64,000 nucleotides of DNA from Roseovarius carneus (GTDB taxonomy: Bacteria; Pseudomonadota; Alphaproteobacteria; Rhodobacterales; Rhodobacteraceae). The notes below the pieces were generated by a model that was not told the DNA's origin, searched no databases, and was given only the letters and a program-made list of their open reading frames with translations. Below are positions 28,445 through 36,275 of the stretch, piece after piece; position 1 is the first letter of the stretch, and every line of letters begins with the position of its first letter. The translations under genes and the position numbers were made by a program. The stretch lies in assembly GCF_020141465.1 (NCBI RefSeq), contig NZ_JAHSPD010000001.1, positions 2,400,374-2,464,373 on the forward strand, in the 5' to 3' direction.

Positions 28445-29230
28445 TCAGAGTGCTGTCCAGCCGCCATCAATGCTGATCGTGGTGCCTGTGATCTGATCCG
28501 CAGCGGGCGAGCAGAGGAAGACAGCGGTGCCGCCGATCTGCTCCGTGGTGGCGAATTCCTTGGAGGGCTGGCGCTCAAGGATGATCTGTTGCTTCGCCTC
28601 TTCCTCGCTCAGGCCATATTTCTTGGCCGTGTCGGGGATCTGGCTCTCTACCAGCGGGGTGAGCACATAGCCCGGGCAGATCGCGTTGGCTGTAATCGGC
28701 TCTTTCGCGGTTTCCAAGGCGGCCACTTTCGTCATGCCGACAATGCCGTGCTTGGCGGCCACATAGGCCGATTTATAGGGGCTTGCCGTCAGACCATGTG
28801 CCGAGGCGATATTGACGATGCGGCCCCAGCCCGCCGCGCGCATCATGGGAAGGGCGGCAGCGGTGGTGTGAAACGCAGAGCTGAGGTTGATGGCGATGAT
28901 CGCGTCCCATTTTTCCGTCGGAAACTCCTCCATCGGGGCGACGTGTTGGATGCCTGCGTTGTTTACCAAGATATCACAGGCCCCAGCCTGGACGATCAGG
29001 GCGCGGCACTCATCAGGCTTGGACATATCCGCCTTGATATAGCGCGCGGTCACGCCGAACTCCTTGCCGATGGCGGCGGCCAGCGCGTGATCATCTGCGT
29101 TATCTGTGAAGGAGTTCAGCACCACATCGGCACCCGCCTCGGCCAAGGTGCGGGCCACGCCCAGACCTATGCCCGAGTTGCTGCCGGTGATGATTGCGGT
29201 CTTGCCCTTGAGGGGTGTTGCGAGATCCAT
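28445..29230 (-). CDS. bdhA: 3-Hydroxybutyrate dehydrogenase
   Basis: 261-aa short-chain dehydrogenase that interconverts (R)-3-hydroxybutyrate and acetoacetate with NAD+. The cofactor motif GSNSGIG and NNAG are present, with the catalytic set S143, Y156 and K160 in IVNIASAHGLTASPYKSAYVAAKHG. The subfamily is indicated by the ending ITGTTISIDGGWTAL and by GIQHVAPMEEFP. AAGGTGG precedes the ATG. It is the entry step for PHB-derived hydroxybutyrate; the upstream near-palindrome rich in TGC may be a PhaR-type site. Confidence 0.94.
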   Translation of the reverse strand: MDLATPLKGKTAIITGSNSGIGLGVARTLAEAGADVVLNSFTDNADDHALAAAIGKEFGVTARYIKADMSKPDECRALIVQAGACDILVNNAGIQHVAPMEEFPTEKWDAIIAINLSSAFHTTAAALPMMRAAGWGRIVNIASAHGLTASPYKSAYVAAKHGIVGMTKVAALETAKEPITANAICPGYVLTPLVESQIPDTAKKYGLSEEEAKQQIILERQPSKEFATTEQIGGTAVFLCSPAADQITGTTISIDGGWTAL

Positions 29231-29248
29231 GTTGCGGCCACCTTATCT

Positions 29249-29266
29249 ATGTTGCACATGCAGCAT
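29249..29266. promoter_or_regulatory. TGC-rich near-palindrome upstream of bdhA
   Basis: An 18-bp imperfect inverted repeat, ATGTTGCACATGCAGCAT (14 of 18 positions symmetric), starts 18 bases upstream of the bdhA ATG. PhaR-type repressors of PHB genes are known to bind TGC-rich sites, which suits the gene, but the match is only suggestive. Confidence 0.4.
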
Positions 29267-29406
29267 ATAATGCCGCGCCGCCGAATGACAGGGGGCCAGG
29301 GGTGTGTGGACATGAGGACCATGCGATGAAGGTCGGGTGGATTTGGCATGGGAGGATGGCGCGTCTTCGGCTATGGGGCTGCATCACCACGCCCAAAAAC
29401 CAGGCC

Positions 29407-29485
29407 AAAAAAAAACGCCAGCACGAAGCTGGCGTTAAGTTATTGAGGCAGGTTTCATACAGGCAAGAAACCTATCGAGCAGTGA
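29407..29485 (-). ncRNA. Candidate small RNA with two hairpins and a strong intrinsic terminator
   Basis: Minus strand, in a 367-bp gene-free gap. Promoter-like boxes: TTGGAT (29518-29513), 17 bp, TATAAA (29495-29490). The predicted transcript starts near 29485. It forms a first hairpin, AGGTTTC (29473-29467) with GAAACCT (29456-29450) and a 10-base loop. After an unpaired linker comes the terminator stem AACGCCAGC (29436-29428) with GCTGGCGTT (29422-29414), loop TTCGT, running into nine T (29415-29407). No gene lies upstream on this strand for it to terminate, because the next gene is on the plus strand at 29598. Length about 78 nt. Identity unknown. Confidence 0.6.
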
Positions 29486-29597
29486 GACCTTTATAGGCAA
29501 TCTCGCGCCGCCATCCAAGCTAAAAGTTTGATAAGGTGTGAATCCAGCCTTACGCTCAGGGTCATAGAAATAAGTCAGAATAGGGATTGTTGCCGGA

Positions 29598-31439
29598 ATG
29601 AGACCAGTTAATTTCTCAGCAGGATTTGCGCGTCGGGCCGCTTTTGGCGTTGTTTTTCTGGCCTCCGGCGTGGTCACCGCCGCCATGGCCGAGCCACAGC
29701 ACGGCATCGCAATGTATGGCGCGCCCGCCCTGCCCGAGGGGTTTGAAGCACTGCCCTATGCCAACCCCGATGCGCCGCGCGGCGGCACTATTGTCACCGG
29801 CAATGTGGGGGGATTCGATTCGTTGAACCCTTTCGCGGTGAAAGGCACGCCGCCATGGCAGCTGCGATTCTTGGGCACCGAATCTCTGATGGGCCGCTCT
29901 TGGGACGAGCCCTTCACGCTGTACGGCCTGCTCGCCGAAACGGTTGAGGTGCCCGACGACCGCTCATGGGTGGAATTTACCCTGCGCGAGGAGGCGCGAT
30001 TTTCCGATGGCAGCCCGGTTACGGTAGAGGATGTCATCTGGTCTTTTGAGACCTTGGGCACACGCGGACATCTGCGTTACCGCAACTTTCACGGCAAGAC
30101 CGCCGCGATCACCCAAACCGGCCCGCGCAGTGTGCGGTTGGATTTTTCCGCCCCCGAGCGCGACCTACCCCTTCTTGCGGGGCTGAGGCCGATCCTGAAG
30201 AAGGCGCAATGGGAGGGGAAAGTGTTTGAGGACGGCGTGCTGGAGGATATCCCTATCGCCAGCGGGCCTTATGTGGTCGAGAGCTATGAAATCGACCGCA
30301 ATGTCGTGCTCCGCCGCAATCCGGACTATTGGGGCAATGATCTGCCCCTGCGCCGTGGCACCGCCAATTTTGATGAGATCCGCATTGAGTTCTACGGCGA
30401 CGATTCCGTGCTGAAGGAGGCGTTCAAGGCGGGCGAGGTCAGCTATATCCGTGAGTTCAACGCGGAGCGCTGGGCCGAACTTGGCAATTTTCCGGGCGTG
30501 GCGCGCGGCGAGATCATCCTCAGCGAAATCCCGCATGAAAAGCCGACGGGGATCACCGGATTTGTGATGAACACCCGCAACGCAGCGCTGTCGGATTGGC
30601 GGGTGCGTGAGGCGCTCATCCATGCGTTCAACTTTGAGTTCATCAATGACGCGCTGACGGGCGGGCGGCAGCCGCGCATCACGTCCTATTTCTCGAACTC
30701 CGTGCTGGGGATGGAGCCGGGACCTGCGCCGGCACCCGTCCGCGCGCTTCTGGAGCCCTTCGCAGACAGCCTTCTGCCCGGCACGCTTGAAGGGTATGCC
30801 CTGCCCGTCTCTGACGGGACCAAGCGCAACCGGGCCAATATTCGCGCGGCGGTGACCCTTCTCAAGGAGGCGGGCTGGACCGTGCAAGAGGGTGTTTTGC
30901 GCAATGAAAATGGCGCACCGATGACCTTGACCGTCCTCTTGAAGCAGGACGGTCTGATCCAGCAAGCGGGCGCCATGATGGATATCTATGCCCGCGCGCT
31001 GGAGAGGCTCGGCATCACCCTCGAGATCGAGATCACGGACAAGGCGCAGTTTGCCGTGCGCGAGGCGAATTACGATTTCGATCTGACCTTCATGCGCCGC
31101 GCGCTCTCGCTCAGCCCCGGGAACGAGCAATATTTCTACTGGGGTGCCGACGGCGTGGACCAGCCCGGCAGCCGTAACCTCATGGGCATGAACAGCCCCG
31201 CCGCCGAAGCGATGATCGCCGCGATGCTGTCGGCCACAACGCGCGAGGAGTTCATCAATGCCACCCGTGCGCTGGACCGGGTGTTGATTTCAGGCCGCTA
31301 TGTCATTCCAATCCAACAATATTCCGTGGGCCGTATTGCCCATCAAGCCGCCTTGCAGTATCCAAAAGACAGGCTGCCAATCTACGGCGACGGCATAGGA
31401 TTTTTGCCCGAAGTCTGGTGGATGGCCAAACAAGACTGA
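29598..31439 (+). CDS. Extracellular solute-binding protein family 5, YejA-like (oligopeptide type)
   Basis: 613-aa periplasmic binding protein. The N-terminus has a twin-arginine-like ARRAAFGVVFLASGVVTAAMA, cleaved near AMA before EPQHG. Family 5 features are YANPDAPRGGTIVTGNVGGFDSLNPF, EDVIWSFETL, GPYVVESYEIDRNVVLRRNPDYWG and WRVREALIHAFNFEF. The opening HGIAMYGAPALPEGFEALPYANPDAPRGG resembles YejA-type oligopeptide receptors. No permease or ATPase genes are adjacent, so its transporter must lie elsewhere. It is followed after 47 bases by the entericidin-like gene. Confidence 0.88.
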   Translation: MRPVNFSAGFARRAAFGVVFLASGVVTAAMAEPQHGIAMYGAPALPEGFEALPYANPDAPRGGTIVTGNVGGFDSLNPFAVKGTPPWQLRFLGTESLMGRSWDEPFTLYGLLAETVEVPDDRSWVEFTLREEARFSDGSPVTVEDVIWSFETLGTRGHLRYRNFHGKTAAITQTGPRSVRLDFSAPERDLPLLAGLRPILKKAQWEGKVFEDGVLEDIPIASGPYVVESYEIDRNVVLRRNPDYWGNDLPLRRGTANFDEIRIEFYGDDSVLKEAFKAGEVSYIREFNAERWAELGNFPGVARGEIILSEIPHEKPTGITGFVMNTRNAALSDWRVREALIHAFNFEFINDALTGGRQPRITSYFSNSVLGMEPGPAPAPVRALLEPFADSLLPGTLEGYALPVSDGTKRNRANIRAAVTLLKEAGWTVQEGVLRNENGAPMTLTVLLKQDGLIQQAGAMMDIYARALERLGITLEIEITDKAQFAVREANYDFDLTFMRRALSLSPGNEQYFYWGADGVDQPGSRNLMGMNSPAAEAMIAAMLSATTREEFINATRALDRVLISGRYVIPIQQYSVGRIAHQAALQYPKDRLPIYGDGIGFLPEVWWMAKQD

Positions 31440-31486
31440 GAAAACTCAGCGAAATGAGCAGTTTGAGAGCAGATAAGGCAAGAGCA

Positions 31487-31600
31487 ATGAAAAAACTCAT
31501 GGTGATGGGCATGTTGGCCATTCTGGCCGGGTGTGCGACAATCGAAGGCGCGGGACGCGATATCTCAGGCGCTGCGCGCGGCGTTCAAAGCTGGTTCTAG
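31487..31600 (+). CDS. Entericidin-like small lipoprotein
   Basis: 37-aa lipoprotein: MKKLMVMGMLAILAGCATIE has a short lipoprotein signal with the lipobox LAGC, so the mature form is only about 22 residues. The following EGAGRDISGAARGVQSWF matches the entericidin A/B pattern (C-x-T-x-EG-x-G-x-DI). In E. coli entericidins are a stress-linked toxin/antidote-like lipoprotein pair; here only one is present. AAGGCAAGAG precedes the ATG. It is probably co-transcribed with the binding-protein gene upstream, and a hairpin follows. Confidence 0.82.
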   Translation: MKKLMVMGMLAILAGCATIEGAGRDISGAARGVQSWF

Positions 31601-31634
31601 GCCTTTAACGCTCGGAATTGGGTGTGATTTATTG

Positions 31635-31664
31635 CCTCGCGCAAGGTTTTGCGCGGGGTTGTTG
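31635..31664 (+). terminator. Intrinsic terminator after the entericidin-like gene
   Basis: CCTCGCGCAA (31635-31644) pairs with TTGCGCGGGG (31649-31658), one T:G wobble, loop GGTT, followed by TTGTTGG. The rest of the 183-bp gap to the convergent regulator holds nothing else recognisable. Confidence 0.7.
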
Positions 31665-31783
31665 GTCTTAGAGAGCATGTCACGTTCAATTAAGTTCATC
31701 AGACTCGGCGACCGCATTATGCTTTGCAAACGCTGCGGCGCCCAGTCCGGGGAATACCCGAATGCGGTTAACCGCGACATGTC

Positions 31784-32440
31784 CTAATTGACGGATGTGA
31801 CCCAGAGGATCGTCGCATCCTCGGCGCTCAGGCTGATCACGTTATGGCCCATTGCGGCGTCGTAATAGGCGCTATCCCCGCGCCGCATTTCAACGGGCTC
31901 GTAGAATTCCGTGTAAAGCCGGATCACCCCGGTCAGCACATAGAGCACTTCTTCCCCGTCATGGCGAACCCAGCCGTCAAACTCCTCGACGCTACGCGCC
32001 CGGATGCGCGCGGTATAGGGCATCATCCGCTTTTGGCGCAGGCTTCCCGCCAGCAATGTGTGCTCATAGGTGGCCGTTGCATATGGCGTGCCTTTGGCCG
32101 CGCGGGTCACGTCCATACGGCCATTAATCTGGTCGCGCTGCGGCGGTGTGAAAAGCTGTGGCACGGAAATCTCCAGCCCCACGGCCAGCTTTTTCAGCGC
32201 CTCATAGGTAGGCGACATCTGCCCGTTCTCAATCTTGCTGAGGGTCGAGCGCGCAAGCCCCGCCTGCCCGGCAGCCTGCTCAAGCGTCCAACCGCGCGCC
32301 TTGCGGAGTTCGCGCACACGGCGGCCGAGGTTGAGCGGCTCACCCGCCTCCTCCGCGCCGCTCTCGCGGGCGATCTGGATCAGGTTGCCGTTCACTTTTT
32401 CGCTTGGCTCTGCGCTGTTGTTCTCGGTGTCATCGCTCAT
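31784..32440 (-). CDS. XRE-family regulator with C-terminal cupin domain
   Basis: 218 aa from the ATG at 32440 (earlier in-frame ATG at 32449). A disordered acidic start is followed by an XRE helix-turn-helix (LGRRVRELRKARGWTLEQAAGQAGLARSTLSKIENGQMSPT) and a cupin (DGEEVLYVLTGVIRLYTEFYEPVEMRRGDSAYYDAAMGHNV). PuuR/SutR-type proteins with this layout control amine, amino-acid or sulfur catabolism through a small ligand in the cupin. It is divergent from the AMP-forming ligase gene across 134 bp, so it may control that gene pair. Confidence 0.88.
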   Translation of the reverse strand: MSDDTENNSAEPSEKVNGNLIQIARESGAEEAGEPLNLGRRVRELRKARGWTLEQAAGQAGLARSTLSKIENGQMSPTYEALKKLAVGLEISVPQLFTPPQRDQINGRMDVTRAAKGTPYATATYEHTLLAGSLRQKRMMPYTARIRARSVEEFDGWVRHDGEEVLYVLTGVIRLYTEFYEPVEMRRGDSAYYDAAMGHNVISLSAEDATILWVTSVN

Positions 32441-32574
32441 GGCTCTCATATAGGCCCGCTGTTGCCGCCCGTGCAACTCCTCGCCTCTGCGGTGCCCCCG
32501 AAAAGCGCCATCGGCACTTGGCGGAGCCATGGGCCGCTTGCATAAGCGCGCGGGCCACCCTACCCCTTTTCCCC

Positions 32575-34077
32575 ATGCAGCCTGATCCCTGTCCCACCCC
32601 GTTCAACATGGCCGCCTATGTGCTGGCCCATGCCGGTGTGCAGCCTGACAAGCTGGCCATGGCGATCATCGGCGCGGACGAGGCCGAAAGCTGGACCTAC
32701 GGCGCGCTTGAAGCCGCGGTCCGGGGCACGGCGAGCGGGCTTTTGGGCGCAGGGCTTCTGCCCGGAGACAGGGTGCTCTTGCGGTTGGGCAATAGCGTGG
32801 ATTTTCCCATCGCTTATCTCGGGGCAATTGCCGCCGGAATGGTGCCCGTGCCCACATCCTCGCAGCTCACGGTGCCGGAGCTGGCCACCGTGACCGATCA
32901 GATCGCCCCGGCGCTCGCCTTGCAAGACCCGGATCTGCCTGCCCCCAAATCGGTCCGGCGGGCCGAGCTTGGCACGCTGCGCGGCTGGCGCGCCTTGCCG
33001 CCCACGCCCTACCATATGGGCGACCCTGAGCGGCCCGGCTATATCGTCTTCACCTCCGGCACATCGGGGCGCGCCCGTGCTGTGGTTCATGCGCATCGCG
33101 CCATCTGGGCGCGGCGGATGATGCATGAGGGTTGGTACGGGCTGCGCGCGGAGGATCGCCTTTTGCATGCGGGCGCGTTCAACTGGACCTATACGCTCGG
33201 CACCGGGCTGATGGACCCGTGGAGCGTGGGGGCAACTGCCCTGATCCCTGCCGACGGCACCCCGCTTGAGGCGCTTCCGGAGCTTCTGCGGCAGCATGAC
33301 GCCACGCTCTTTGCCGCCGCACCGGGCGTCTACCGCAAGCTTTTGAACGCGCGCACCATGCTCAATTTGCCAAGCCTGCGCCACGGTCTGAGCGCGGGTG
33401 AAAAGCTCTCGGAGACACTCAGCCAGCGGTGGGCCGAGGCCACTTGCACACAGGTCTACGAGGCCTATGGCATGTCGGAGGCCTCCACCTTCATCTCGTC
33501 CAGCCCCACCAGCCCCTGCCCGCCCACGGCCCTTGGCCGCCCGCAAAAGGGCCGCCGCGTGGCGATCCGCAAGGATGGCGCAGAGCAACCGCCGGGTACG
33601 CCCGGTACCATCGCGCTTCACCGCTCCGATCCCGGCTTGATGCTCGGCTATCTGGGGGCCGAGGCGGAGACGCAGGCGCGGTTTTCTGGCGATTGGTTCC
33701 TCACCGGCGATCTGGGCGCGATGGATGCCAGCGGGCTCATTACCTATCTGGGCCGCGATGACGATATGATGAATGCGGGCGGCTACCGTGTCTCACCGCT
33801 TGAGGTGGAGGTGGCGCTCAGCGCCATACCCGGCCTCGATCAGATCGCCGTGACAGATATCGAGGTGGCCGAGGATGCGCGCGTCATCATGGCCTTCTAC
33901 ACCGCCCCCGCCCCGCTCAAGACCGCCACGCTGGAGGCCTTTGCACAAGCGCGGCTGGCAGGCTACAAGCGGCCCCGCGCCTATCATCACGTGGCGACTC
34001 TGCCGCTCAACCCGAACGGAAAATTGCAACGCCGCGCCCTGCGGCCCATTTATGAGGCCCTGCATGGTCAAACTTGA
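32575..34077 (+). CDS. AMP-forming acyl/aryl-CoA ligase (benzoate-CoA-ligase-like)
   Basis: 500-aa ANL-superfamily enzyme. A3 motif YIVFTSGTSGRARAVVHAHR, A5 YEAYGMSEASTF, A7 FLTGDLGAMD, A8 YLGRDDDMMNAGGYRVSPLEVE and A10 lysine in NPNGKLQRR. The start was set at the ATG at 32575, giving the usual N-terminus (FNMAAYVLAHAGVQPDKLAM); no ribosome site is visible there. The substrate is unknown; the sequence resembles acyl-CoA synthetases for aromatic or short branched acids. Its end overlaps the FrnE-like gene by 14 bases. Confidence 0.85.
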   Translation: MQPDPCPTPFNMAAYVLAHAGVQPDKLAMAIIGADEAESWTYGALEAAVRGTASGLLGAGLLPGDRVLLRLGNSVDFPIAYLGAIAAGMVPVPTSSQLTVPELATVTDQIAPALALQDPDLPAPKSVRRAELGTLRGWRALPPTPYHMGDPERPGYIVFTSGTSGRARAVVHAHRAIWARRMMHEGWYGLRAEDRLLHAGAFNWTYTLGTGLMDPWSVGATALIPADGTPLEALPELLRQHDATLFAAAPGVYRKLLNARTMLNLPSLRHGLSAGEKLSETLSQRWAEATCTQVYEAYGMSEASTFISSSPTSPCPPTALGRPQKGRRVAIRKDGAEQPPGTPGTIALHRSDPGLMLGYLGAEAETQARFSGDWFLTGDLGAMDASGLITYLGRDDDMMNAGGYRVSPLEVEVALSAIPGLDQIAVTDIEVAEDARVIMAFYTAPAPLKTATLEAFAQARLAGYKRPRAYHHVATLPLNPNGKLQRRALRPIYEALHGQT

Positions 34078-34702
34078 TATCATCTCCGACCCGATCTGCC
34101 CGTGGTGCTATATCGGCAAGACCCTGCTCGACGCCGCCCTGCTGGAGCGGCCAGATCACCCGTTTGAGATCAGGTGGCATCCCTTTCAGCTCAATCCCGA
34201 CATGCCCGAGGGCGGGATGGATCGGCGCGCCTATCTTGAGGGCAAGTTTGGCGGCAAGGCGGGTGCCGTGCAAGCCTATGCGCCCGTGGTGGAGCGGGCC
34301 GAGGCCGCCGGGCTGAAGATCGACTTTGAGGCGATGAAGCGCACGCCCAACACGCTTGATGCGCACCGCCTGATCCACTGGGCCGGGATCGAGCATCATC
34401 AGGAGGCGGTCGTCATGGCGCTCTTCCGGGCTTACTTTGAGGAGGGCCGCGATATTGGCGCGCATGAGGTTCTGGCCGATATCGCCGACACCGCAGGCAT
34501 GGACGCCGCCGTTGTTTTGAAGCTTCTGGAAAGCGATGCAGACCGCGCCGAGATCATCGCGCGCGACACTCAGGTCCGCGAGATGGGCGTGAGTTCCGTC
34601 CCCACCTTCATCGTGGCCGGGCAACACGCCGTGCCGGGCAGTCAGGACACTGCCCTATGGGTGCGTGTGATTGACGATATCGCGACCCAAGAAGCGCAGT
34701 AA
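34064..34702 (+). CDS. FrnE-like DsbA-family oxidoreductase
   Basis: 212-aa thioredoxin-fold protein of the cytoplasmic FrnE/HCCA-isomerase-like branch: MVKLDIISDPICPWCYIGK with the CPWC active site at residues 12-15, RWHPFQLNPDMPEGGMDR, and GVSSVPTFIVAG carrying the cis-proline. No signal peptide. FrnE-type proteins act in oxidative-stress resistance or polyketide chemistry. The start overlaps the ligase gene by 14 bases, so the two are one unit. Confidence 0.88.
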   Translation: MVKLDIISDPICPWCYIGKTLLDAALLERPDHPFEIRWHPFQLNPDMPEGGMDRRAYLEGKFGGKAGAVQAYAPVVERAEAAGLKIDFEAMKRTPNTLDAHRLIHWAGIEHHQEAVVMALFRAYFEEGRDIGAHEVLADIADTAGMDAAVVLKLLESDADRAEIIARDTQVREMGVSSVPTFIVAGQHAVPGSQDTALWVRVIDDIATQEAQ

Positions 34703-34733
34703 GGCGTGTCAGGTTTAAGGTGGTGAATTATGT

Positions 34734-34751
34734 ATACACTCGCATACACTC
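34734..34751. repeat. Direct repeat ATACACTC upstream of icd
   Basis: ATACACTC occurs at 34734-34741 and 34744-34751, one helical turn apart, 73 bp before the icd ATG in an otherwise featureless 121-bp gap. Spacing in phase on one DNA face suggests a regulator site, with no known match. Confidence 0.4.
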
Positions 34752-34823
34752 CTTCCCATACCCCATAAAATGCGCTAAAGACGCGCCAGACCCCCTGTTC
34801 AGCCATAACGAAAGGCCCACGCG

Positions 34824-36038
34824 ATGAGCAAAATCAAGGTAGCAAACCCGGTTGTCGAACTCGACGGCGATGAAATGACCCGCATCATCTGGGATTTCAT
34901 CAAGAAAAAGCTCATCCTGCCCTATCTCGATGTTGATCTGAAATATTACGATCTGGGCATTCAGGCGCGTGACGACACGGATGATCAGATCACCATCGAC
35001 AGCGCCCATGCGATCAAGAAATACGGCGTTGGCGTGAAATGCGCGACCATCACCCCGGATGAGGCACGCGTCGAGGAATTTGGCCTCAAGAAGATGTGGC
35101 GTAGCCCCAATGGCACCATCCGCAACATTCTTGGCGGCGTGATTTTCCGCCAGCCAATCATCTGTTCCAACGTGCCGCGCCTTGTGCCGGGTTGGACCAA
35201 GCCCATCGTCGTGGGCCGCCACGCGTTCGGCGATCAATACCGCGCAACGGATTTCAAATTCCCCGGCGCGGGCAAGCTGACGATCAAATTCGTCGGCGAG
35301 GATGGCACCGAGATCGAGCATGAAGTGTTTGACGCACCGGATTCGGGCGTTGTGATGGCGATGTATAACCTCGACAAATCCATCATTGATTTCGCTCGCG
35401 CATCGATGAATTACGGTCTCAACAAGGGCTGGCCGGTATACCTCTCCACCAAGAACACGATTCTCAAACAATATGATGGCCGGTTTCTTGAGCTGTTCCA
35501 GCATATTTACGAGACTGAATTTCAAGACAAATTCAAAGAGGCGGGCATCACCTATGAGCACCGTCTGATCGACGATATGGTCGCCTGCGCGATGAAGTGG
35601 AACGGCGGCTATGTCTGGGCCTGTAAGAACTATGATGGCGATGTGCAGTCCGACACTGTGGCCCAAGGGTTCGGCTCGCTTGGCCTCATGACCTCTGTTC
35701 TGATGACGCCTGATGGGCAAACCGTCGAGGCAGAAGCGGCTCACGGCACCGTCACGCGGCACTACCGCCAGCACCAGAAAGGCGAGGAGACCTCGACCAA
35801 CTCCATCGCGTCGATCTATGCATGGACAGGCGGGCTGAAGCACCGCGCCAAGCTGGACGATAACGCGGCATTGCTGAACTTTGCCGAGACGCTGGAGAAG
35901 GTCGTGGTGGACACGGTCGAGGCGGGCTCCATGACCAAGGATCTGGCGCTTTTGGTCGGCCCCGATCAAGGCTGGCTGACCACGATGGGCTTTCTGGAGA
36001 AGGTGGACGAGAACCTGAACAAGGCGCTCGCGGGCTGA
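34824..36038 (+). CDS. icd: NADP-dependent isocitrate dehydrogenase
   Basis: 404-aa TCA-cycle enzyme of the eukaryotic-like type II NADP-IDH group: [20 protein letters not shown] at the start, then [23 protein letters not shown] (substrate-binding Ser and Arg), [45 protein letters not shown] and [31 protein letters not shown]. Length and motifs are complete. AAAGG precedes the ATG. Single-gene unit followed by a terminator. Confidence 0.97.
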   Translation: MSKIKVANPVVELDGDEMTRIIWDFIKKKLILPYLDVDLKYYDLGIQARDDTDDQITIDSAHAIKKYGVGVKCATITPDEARVEEFGLKKMWRSPNGTIRNILGGVIFRQPIICSNVPRLVPGWTKPIVVGRHAFGDQYRATDFKFPGAGKLTIKFVGEDGTEIEHEVFDAPDSGVVMAMYNLDKSIIDFARASMNYGLNKGWPVYLSTKNTILKQYDGRFLELFQHIYETEFQDKFKEAGITYEHRLIDDMVACAMKWNGGYVWACKNYDGDVQSDTVAQGFGSLGLMTSVLMTPDGQTVEAEAAHGTVTRHYRQHQKGEETSTNSIASIYAWTGGLKHRAKLDDNAALLNFAETLEKVVVDTVEAGSMTKDLALLVGPDQGWLTTMGFLEKVDENLNKALAG

Positions 36039-36060
36039 GCGTTGCACCTGACCAACACCC

Positions 36061-36091
36061 AAGGGGCCTCCCACGCGCGGGGGGCCTTTTT
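36061..36091 (+). terminator. Intrinsic terminator of icd
   Basis: CCTCCC (36067-36072) pairs with GGGGGG (36079-36084), extended by GG/CC with a small bulge, and runs into TTTTTG (36087-36092). Confidence 0.75.
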
Positions 36092-36104
36092 GCATTCCAA
36101 TAGC

Positions 36105-36135
36105 CCCGACTTTTTCTTGGCCAAAATACCCAAAT
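36105..36135 (-). repeat. Copy of the short dispersed intergenic repeat
   Basis: On the minus strand GGGTATTTTGGCCAAGAAAA followed by AGTCGGGG matches the core of the intergenic repeat family. It lies between the icd terminator and the penicillin-acylase-type gene; the rest of that 237-bp gap is unremarkable. Confidence 0.5.
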
Positions 36136-36275
36136 CCTGACCGCGCTCCAAGCGGTGCCTGCCCTATGGCACATCCACGCTCTCCCAAAGAGCCCCCATT
36201 GTCTCCCGCACCTTTTCTGATTATCCCCGAGCAAGGTTAGACGCGCCGCGAACCGCGGCACAGCGCGGAGGCTCG

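Noticed and set aside
27539-29329. 596-codon plus-strand frame antisense to the patatin and 3-hydroxybutyrate dehydrogenase genes
   Set aside because: It spans two well-supported genes and the gap between them, with Arg/His/Gly-rich text typical of a shadow frame.
31679-31786. Short open frame on the plus strand before the XRE-cupin gene (contains CKRC)
   Set aside because: No ribosome site, no conserved pattern, and it lies behind a terminator.
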